Shown: piece after piece, positions 31,701 through 35,523 of the stretch
Position numbering within the stretch: the first letter of the stretch is position 1
Layout of the letters: every line of letters begins with the position of its first letter
NCBI RefSeq assembly: GCF_000622005.1
Contig: NZ_JHWV01000021.1
Location: 1 to 35,523, forward strand
Source: Anaerovibrio sp. RM50
GTDB taxonomy: Bacteria > Bacillota > Negativicutes > Selenomonadales > Selenomonadaceae
Reading direction: 5' to 3'
DNA length: 35,523 bases
Program-made: the position numbers and the translations under genes
The notes under the pieces: model-generated
Told to the model about the DNA's origin: nothing
The model's input: the letters and a program-made list of their open reading frames with translations, nothing else
Database searches by the model: none

Positions 31701-32798
31701 ATGAAAAAAATCGACTGGCAGGATATGCTTGCCCAAGGTCGTAGACGAACCAGAATTCAAAGAATTGTCGCTATCCTTATAATGGCCGCAGTCTTAGGAT
31801 ATGTGTTTTGGTATTTCTTTTATGCCTCAACACCTGAATACGCTTTAAATCAACTGCAGCAGGCCTTTAAAACTAAGAATCAGGCTACAATAGAAAAGTA
31901 CTGTGACATGGAAAGTATAACCGGCAAGGCCTATGATGACCTGACCCGGGATATGTTTGCCCATGACAGTGATCTTACCACAGAAACCAAAGTGATGTTT
32001 GAAACCTTCTATATGAAAATAAAACCACAGGTGGTAAGTGAAACCAATTCACTGATACTTGACTATATACCTTACGGACAGTGGGCTACCCCAACCGGTG
32101 ACAACATCCTGAAGGGACGCCAGCTGGGCATTGATTATGAGTATCTGGTGGAACGGTCCCAATTTCGAAATACGGAATTTATGAAAATTGACAGCATCAG
32201 AAAAACCGGTTCCAATGAGGCAATTGCCAGAATTGTTGTCAAGGACAGCTACACTGATACCTACTTTACCCTTAATGTTGTAATGTTAAAGCGAAATGGT
32301 GACTGGAAGGTAACTGAAATCAGAAATTACCGTGATTATCTTGATTTCCTCAGCCCTATCCAGGAAACGGGACTGAAAAATTACATTCAGGCCACCTCAG
32401 ATATTATTGAAAAATATGGTGACATTCTGGACAGCCAGCAAACCCGATTCAAAAAATTGGATAAATCCTCTGATGGCATTTTGACGGCCAGCATGAGAAG
32501 CACGCTGGTTTCCTACATCCGTTCAGATATTATTCCGGCACTGGAAAAACGTCAGCATGAGCTGGATAATATTCCTGTAAATGACGGTGCCCAATATCTG
32601 GCATCCCAACGCAAGGAATCCACCAGACTTACTGTAGAAGCCTGGAGACATTTTATAGAAGCACTGGAAAGTGATTCTCCCAACGAATTTAATATGGCCA
32701 AATCATATCAGAAGGATGCCATGGATATAGATTACAGAATTGATGATGTGGTTAAGAACACCGCCATCAGTAGCGGCAAAACCTCAACAATTCCATAA
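31701..32798 (+). CDS. Membrane-anchored protein of unknown function
   Basis: A 365-residue protein I do not recognise. A basic N-terminus (QGRRRTRIQRI, residues 10-20) precedes one hydrophobic helix (about 21-42), then a soluble part that should lie outside the membrane. The segment from about 48 (TPEYALNQLQQAFKTKNQATIEKYCDMESI) to 210 resembles proteins with a DUF2939-like alpha/beta domain, ending in LKRNGDWKVTEIRNYRDYLDFL. The final 150 residues are mainly helical (coiled-coil-like, EKYGDILDSQQTRFKKLD). ATG at 31701 is chosen for its GGGGAGG ribosome site; the frame open further upstream crosses the repeat. It lies between flagellin and DedA and ends at a strong terminator. Confidence 0.75.
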   Translation: MKKIDWQDMLAQGRRRTRIQRIVAILIMAAVLGYVFWYFFYASTPEYALNQLQQAFKTKNQATIEKYCDMESITGKAYDDLTRDMFAHDSDLTTETKVMFETFYMKIKPQVVSETNSLILDYIPYGQWATPTGDNILKGRQLGIDYEYLVERSQFRNTEFMKIDSIRKTGSNEAIARIVVKDSYTDTYFTLNVVMLKRNGDWKVTEIRNYRDYLDFLSPIQETGLKNYIQATSDIIEKYGDILDSQQTRFKKLDKSSDGILTASMRSTLVSYIRSDIIPALEKRQHELDNIPVNDGAQYLASQRKESTRLTVEAWRHFIEALESDSPNEFNMAKSYQKDAMDIDYRIDDVVKNTAISSGKTSTIP

Positions 32799-32809
32799 TT
32801 GCTAAAATA

Positions 32810-32845
32810 AAAGCCTGTAGTGAAAACCTTTTCACTACAGGCTTT
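32810..32845. terminator. Bidirectional terminator
   Basis: AAAGCCTGTAGTGAAAA and TTTTCACTACAGGCTTT form a perfect 17-bp stem with a 2-base centre. It separates the convergent unknown gene (plus) and dedA (minus). Confidence 0.92.
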
Positions 32846-32858
32846 AAAATACCATAAA

Positions 32859-33473
32859 TTAAGACAGCTTCTTGGCTTTTTTCCGCTTGCTGTACTTGTA
32901 GTAAGTAACTGCAGCCACCAGCACCAGGATTACACAGAATGCGATACTGATTTCATGGCCTACCTCCATCATAACCTTCCAGCCTTCTCCCAGCATCATA
33001 CCAATAAAAAGAATGAGCATGGTCCAAGGAAGTGAACCCACAAAGGTGTAGAATATAAACTTCTTGATATCTACATGGGCAAACCCCGCTGGCAGGGATA
33101 TAAAGGTACGTACCACCGGCAGCATACGGCTGAAGAAAACAGCCTTTACGCCATACTTGTCAAACCACTCCTGGGCAATATCCACATGTGATTTTTTCAC
33201 AAAGAAGTACTTGCCATATTTGTCCACGAAAGGACGCCCCCCCAAATGTCCCACATAATATGTGAGAATGGAGCCCACCATACCGCCTATCATGCCGGCC
33301 ACGGTAGCCATAACAAAGGTCATGCGATCAATATAAATAAGATAGCCGGCGAAGCCAAGGATCAGCTCACTGGGAATAGGTATACAGGCATTTTCCAGCC
33401 CCATGAGCACCGCTACTGCCAGATAACCCCACTGATCAATAAATCCAAGGAACACATCTGCAAATTGTGACAT
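32859..33473 (-). CDS. DedA family membrane protein
   Basis: A 204-residue DedA/SNARE-associated (VTT-type) protein with about five hydrophobic segments. Conserved marks are ENACIPIPSELILGFAG (28-44, the acidic and Pro residues of the family), an FFSRMLPVVRTFISLPAGFA block near 113-132 with its two Arg residues, and a basic C-terminus. DedA proteins are thought to flip phospholipids such as undecaprenyl phosphate or phosphatidylethanolamine across the membrane and to support proton-driven transport. The precise substrate cannot be named. AAAGGA precedes the ATG. It is downstream of the tRNA operon and separate from it by a terminator. Confidence 0.92.
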   Translation of the reverse strand: MSQFADVFLGFIDQWGYLAVAVLMGLENACIPIPSELILGFAGYLIYIDRMTFVMATVAGMIGGMVGSILTYYVGHLGGRPFVDKYGKYFFVKKSHVDIAQEWFDKYGVKAVFFSRMLPVVRTFISLPAGFAHVDIKKFIFYTFVGSLPWTMLILFIGMMLGEGWKVMMEVGHEISIAFCVILVLVAAVTYYKYSKRKKAKKLS

Positions 33474-33505
33474 AGAAACATCCTTTCAAGTGTAAGCAAA
33501 ATACA

Positions 33506-33529
33506 AAAAAAGAGCCCCGAACCGGACTC
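33506..33529 (-). terminator. Terminator of the tRNA-Val-Asp-Phe operon
   Basis: Minus strand: GAGTCC-GGTTC-GGGGCTC stem-loop followed by seven T, shortly after tRNA-Phe. Confidence 0.8.
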
Positions 33530-33541
33530 GTCTAAACTATA

Positions 33542-33617
33542 TGGTGCCTCAGAGCGGAATCGAACCACTGACACGGGGATTTTCAGTCCCCTGCTCTACC
33601 AACTGAGCTACCGAGGC
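33542..33617 (-). tRNA. tRNA-Phe (GAA)
   Basis: A 76-base tRNA: GCCTCGG acceptor strand paired with CTGAGGC, anticodon stem GGGGA/TCCCC with loop CTGAAAA (anticodon GAA), GGTTCGATTCC T-arm, encoded CCA. Last tRNA of the operon. Confidence 0.97.
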
Positions 33618-33624
33618 AAAAAAA

Positions 33625-33701
33625 TGGCGACCCGAAGGGGACTTGAACCCCTGACCTCCGCCGTGACAGGGCGGCATTCTAACCAACTAAACTACCGGGC
33701 C
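33625..33701 (-). tRNA. tRNA-Asp (GUC)
   Basis: A 77-base tRNA: GGCCCGG acceptor strand, TAGTTTAGTTGG D-arm, loop CTGTCAC (anticodon GUC), GGTTCAAGTCC T-arm, encoded CCA. Only 7 bases separate it from tRNA-Phe. Confidence 0.97.
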
Positions 33702-33744
33702 GTTATCAGTAAAATTAACACGAGATAAACTCGTGGAATTGTTA

Positions 33745-33820
33745 TGGTGGGCGCTAACGGGATCGAACCGCTGACATTCTGCTTGTAAGGCAGACGCTCT
33801 CCCAGCTGAGCTAAGCGCCC
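33745..33820 (-). tRNA. tRNA-Val (UAC)
   Basis: A 76-base tRNA: GGGCGCT acceptor strand, AGCTCAGCTGG D-arm, loop CTTACAA (anticodon UAC), GGTTCGATCCC T-arm, encoded CCA. A small CACGAG/CTCGTG hairpin lies in the 43-base gap before tRNA-Asp and may guide processing. Confidence 0.97.
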
Positions 33821-33859
33821 TTTTTCAAACAGGAATATATCCTGCTCACAACATTTGCT

Positions 33860-33888
33860 ATTATACAGGAAAGGAAAAATGATGTCAA
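33860..33888 (-). promoter_or_regulatory. tRNA operon promoter
   Basis: Minus strand: perfect -35 TTGACA (33883-33888), 17-bp spacer, perfect -10 TATAAT (33860-33865). It drives tRNA-Val, tRNA-Asp and tRNA-Phe. Confidence 0.93.
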
Positions 33889-33894
33889 GAAAAA

Positions 33895-33917
33895 AGGTCC
33901 AATAAAATATTGGACCT
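33895..33917 (-). terminator. Terminator of the MCP-like gene
   Basis: Minus strand: AGGTCCAATA-TTT-TATTGGACCT followed by TTTTTTC, directly upstream of the tRNA promoter. Confidence 0.92.
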
Positions 33918-33942
33918 GAATAATTTTTTTGCGCAACCAAAA

Positions 33943-34446
33943 TCAGTCTATAGCGTTCTTAAGTTCCTTGGAGGCATCCACAACCTTGGTCAGGCTGGCG
34001 TTAATACGCTCAGCGGCACCGGCCTGTTCACGGCCCATGGACTCAATAGTATTAATGGATGCAGTAATATCTGTAACAGCCTTGTTCATCTCATTAAGGG
34101 TCTTCTTAATACTCTCAGTAGCATTACGGGACTGTTCAGCCAACTTTCTTACCTCTTCTGCTACAACGGCAAAACCACGGCCCTGTTCACCAGCACGTGC
34201 TGCCTCAATGGAAGCATTGAGGGAAAGCAGATTGGTCTCCTCGGCAATTTCAGCAATAATACCAAGGGCCTTAATAGTCTCAGCATTCTTCTCCGCAAGA
34301 AGCTTTGCCTGCTGAACTGATTCCTGCCCCACATCGTTAAATTTGGCTGCACTCCTGCCAAGAGAAGTAGTTTCATCAAACGCAGCATCTGCATAGCTTG
34401 CGATATCCTTTACCAAAGTGCTCTGAGCTTCATTATCTATTGCCAT
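33943..34446 (-). CDS. Short soluble methyl-accepting chemotaxis-like protein
   Basis: A 167-residue protein that is almost only the signalling half of a chemoreceptor. The hairpin tip is [21 protein letters not shown] (66-88 region) followed by [18 protein letters not shown] (89-106), which contacts CheA and CheW in full receptors. There is no membrane segment, no HAMP domain and no sensor domain; about 60 helical residues flank each side. ATG at 34446 is preferred to a TTG six bases upstream because GGGAGG lies 9 bases before it. It could act as a cytoplasmic receptor partner, or be a truncated receptor remnant. It is a monocistronic unit between the 5S-proximal region and the tRNA operon. 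Confidence 0.85.
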   Translation of the reverse strand: MAIDNEAQSTLVKDIASYADAAFDETTSLGRSAAKFNDVGQESVQQAKLLAEKNAETIKALGIIAEIAEETNLLSLNASIEAARAGEQGRGFAVVAEEVRKLAEQSRNATESIKKTLNEMNKAVTDITASINTIESMGREQAGAAERINASLTKVVDASKELKNAID

Positions 34447-34787
34447 ATCCAATGTCCTCCCTATATTTATCCAATGATAACTGTGTCTAAATTTTTATAT
34501 TCGACATATAATTATCTTTACCTGCAAGGAGAGGAAAAAAGATGAAAAATACACGGAAAAATTTTGCGGGTGGCATGTACGGGTGGCATGGGATAAGGTT
34601 TGAAACGGGGGAAATTTTTCGCCTGCAAGAACGGAGTCTATGTGCCGCAGGCTCAGCATGGGCAGTTCCTACTTGTTGCTTCGATGTATGTGCGGCTCTG
34701 CCGCTTTCGAAAGTGCCGATATTTAAAGTACATGCTGATTTAGACGAAGTGATGAAGCCGAAATAGTTTTCCCCGTGACTAAGCTGC
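34447..34787. other. Gene-poor region beside the 5S locus
   Basis: No recognisable gene. The part nearest the MCP-like gene is its A/T-rich promoter area. The remainder shows stems such as GCGGC-TCT-GCCGC (34692-34704) and open frames on both strands that overlap completely. This pattern suggests a structured or repeated non-coding segment rather than a protein gene. Confidence 0.5.
34542..34766 (+). CDS. Possible small protein of unknown function (doubtful)
   Basis: A 74-codon frame with a strong ribosome site (AAGGAGAGG, 7 bases before ATG). The product has no recognised motif; it is rich in Cys, Gly and Arg in the middle (RSLCAAGSAWAVPTCCFDVCAA) and ends in VMKPK. Codon use and composition differ from the neighbouring genes, and an equally long frame runs on the other strand. 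It is listed only because of the ribosome site. Confidence 0.2.
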   Translation: MKNTRKNFAGGMYGWHGIRFETGEIFRLQERSLCAAGSAWAVPTCCFDVCAALPLSKVPIFKVHADLDEVMKPK

Positions 34788-34903
34788 AACTGGCAACTTC
34801 CAACCATAGCTCTCCCAGGCCGGTCGCGGAAATAGTACGGTATACAGCCGTCCTATTTCCGGGCAACATGCCACTGGCATCTTGCCCTCCAGCCAAGTAC
34901 TTT
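34788..34903 (-). pseudogene. 5S rRNA-derived fragment with an insertion
   Basis: Three blocks match the 3' half of the intact 5S gene (35085-35201) in the same order and strand: 34788-34802, 34813-34823 and 34888-34903. Between the second and third blocks lies about 64 bp that the intact gene lacks, holding two hairpins (GAAATAG/CTATTTC around ACGG/CCGT, and GGCAACATGCC/GGCATCTTGCC). The 5' half of 5S is missing and replaced by the structured element copy B. It cannot encode a normal 5S rRNA. Confidence 0.75.
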
Positions 34904-34997
34904 TGGAGACATATCCAAGAGGCTTTACCGATTGGTTAATATGTCCCATGCGAAAGCGTCCTGCGAAACTTGGTTGAGCAGATGACGCTGACCGCCG
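34903..34997 (+). ncRNA. Two-hairpin structured RNA element, copy B
   Basis: Plus strand. Hairpin 1: GGAGACATAT paired with ATATGTCCC, CCAA/TTGG, facing GA dinucleotides, cap GG-CTTTA-CC. Hairpin 2: GCG/CGC outside, AAA opposite TGAC, GCGTC/GACGC, CTGC/GCAG, GAAAC facing GTTGA, loop TTG. Every helix matches copy A (157-266) in place but with different pairs, while the unpaired bases are kept. It is flanked by 5S-derived fragments, so it may be a displaced rRNA leader or a mobile element. Confidence 0.7.
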
Positions 34998-35011
34998 GCA
35001 TAAAATCTAAA

Positions 35012-35030
35012 AAGCTCATATACGCCGAAA
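35012..35030 (+). repeat. Inverted 19-bp fragment of 5S rRNA
   Basis: The 19 bases at 35012-35030 are an exact inverted copy of 35129-35147 inside the intact 5S gene. With the 5S-derived blocks at 34788-34903 this indicates an inversion or strand-switch event within a former second 5S gene. Confidence 0.8.
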
Positions 35031-35049
35031 TATAAAATCCTGCAAGTAA

Positions 35050-35083
35050 AAAAGAGTTATCTCGAATGAGATAACTCTTTTTT
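35050..35083 (-). terminator. rRNA operon terminator
   Basis: Minus strand: AAAGAGTTATCTC-ATTC-GAGATAACTCTTT followed by TTTAC, right after the 5S gene. Confidence 0.9.
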
Positions 35084-35084
35084 T

Positions 35085-35201
35085 AACTGGCAACTTCCTA
35101 TCCTCCCAGGCCGTCTCCAGCCAAGTACTTTCGGCGTATATGAGCTTAACTACTGTGTTCGGAATGGGAACAGGTGGGACCTCATAGCCATCATCACCAG
35201 A
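35085..35201 (-). rRNA. rrf: 5S rRNA
   Basis: The minus strand reads CTGGTGATGATGGCTATGAGG at the 5' side, then the conserved CCCACCTGTTCCCATTCCGAACACAG core (broken here by display only) and GTTAAGC, ending GGAAGTTGCCAG. Acceptor-like ends CTGG/CCAG pair. The length, about 117 bases, is standard. It lies some 80 bases downstream of the 23S 3' end. Confidence 0.96.
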
Positions 35202-35282
35202 TATTCAATTTGAAAATACATTTGCATGTACTCTCAAAACTATACAGAAACAAGTTCATCTTAGTAAGTGCTTTTTAAGTTA

Positions 35283-35523
35283 AGCCCTCGACTTATTAGT
35301 ACTGGTCAGCTTCACATGTCACCACGCTTCCACTTCCAGCCTATCAACCTTATCGTCTATAAGGAGTCTTACCAGATTACTCTGTGAGAGATCTCATCTC
35401 AAGGCGGGTTTCACGCTTAGATGCTTTCAGCGTTTATCCCTTCCGAACGCAGCTACCCAGCTGTACAACTGGCGTCATAACTGGTACACCGTTGGTTCGT
35501 CCACTCCGGTCCTCTCGTACTAG
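35283..35523 (-). rRNA. rrl: 23S rRNA, 3' end (partial)
   Basis: The minus strand starts at the window edge with CTAGTACGAGAGGACCGG, the sarcin-ricin loop region, and runs through GGATAAACGCTGAAAGCATC to the 3' end near AGTCGAGGGCTTAA. Only the last 240 bases or so are present. The exact 3' end is estimated. Confidence 0.96.

Noticed and set aside
34487-34807. A 106-codon minus-strand open frame
   Set aside because: It begins in the 5S-derived fragment, lacks a ribosome site and overlaps the opposite frame; a non-coding origin is more likely.
1-35523. CRISPR arrays, insertion sequences, prophage or integrase genes
   Set aside because: No regularly spaced direct repeats, transposase, integrase or phage proteins were seen. 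The repeats present are the dispersed modules and 5S-derived fragments.

Overview
The window looks like part of the chromosome of a low-to-moderate-GC anaerobic Firmicute, most likely a Negativicute of the Selenomonadales (Anaerovibrio/Selenomonas-like). This placement is inferred from the 16S 5' end, the dnaX-ybaB-recR-bofA and rpmE-DUF1385-prfA-prmC gene orders, a ferredoxin-linked 2-oxoacid oxidoreductase and a flagellin; I could run no database search. The window is bounded by ribosomal RNA on both sides. At the left is the 5' end of a 16S gene with its promoter and leader. At the right are the 3' end of a 23S gene and a 5S gene. All are on the minus strand, so the window spans the chromosome between two co-oriented rRNA operons. 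Nearly all genes run with the rRNA on the minus strand; only a ClpX-like gene, the korDABC operon and one membrane-anchored gene are on the plus strand.

Left part (1-5400): 16S 5' end, structured leader and strong rRNA promoter; dnaX-ybaB-recR-bofA; SRP RNA; tRNA-Ser; a CheY-like regulator with a CheX-like partner. Middle part (5700-19900): aspartate ammonia-lyase, tRNA-Arg, a niacin-type MFS transporter, murA with a membrane glycosyltransferase, an iron alcohol dehydrogenase, then the housekeeping run rpmE-DUF1385-prfA-prmC-tsaC-rpiB-glyA-upp, which joins translation termination, tRNA modification and one-carbon/pyrimidine salvage. Right part (19900-34450): a divergent ClpX paralogue, a hybrid histidine kinase lacking the phosphoacceptor histidine, aroF-pheA (phenylalanine branch), korDABC, class III fructose bisphosphatase (gluconeogenesis), flagellin, an unknown membrane-anchored protein, DedA, a tRNA-Val-Asp-Phe operon and a short soluble MCP-like protein.

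The most unusual content is non-coding. (1) A two-hairpin element occurs once in the 16S leader (157-266, minus) and once beyond the 5S gene (34903-34997, plus). The copies differ by many compensatory base-pair changes while the internal-loop bases are kept, which indicates a conserved RNA structure. (2) An intergenic module made of a variable A/T hairpin, the core TTTGAACAA, two variable bases and GCGTTATAAT occurs five times, always with its TATAAT-like end facing the next gene. (3) Beyond the 5S gene lies a rearranged 5S-derived sequence with a two-hairpin insertion and an inverted 5S fragment. Many sigma-A-type promoters with 17-bp spacing and rho-independent terminators could be read directly.
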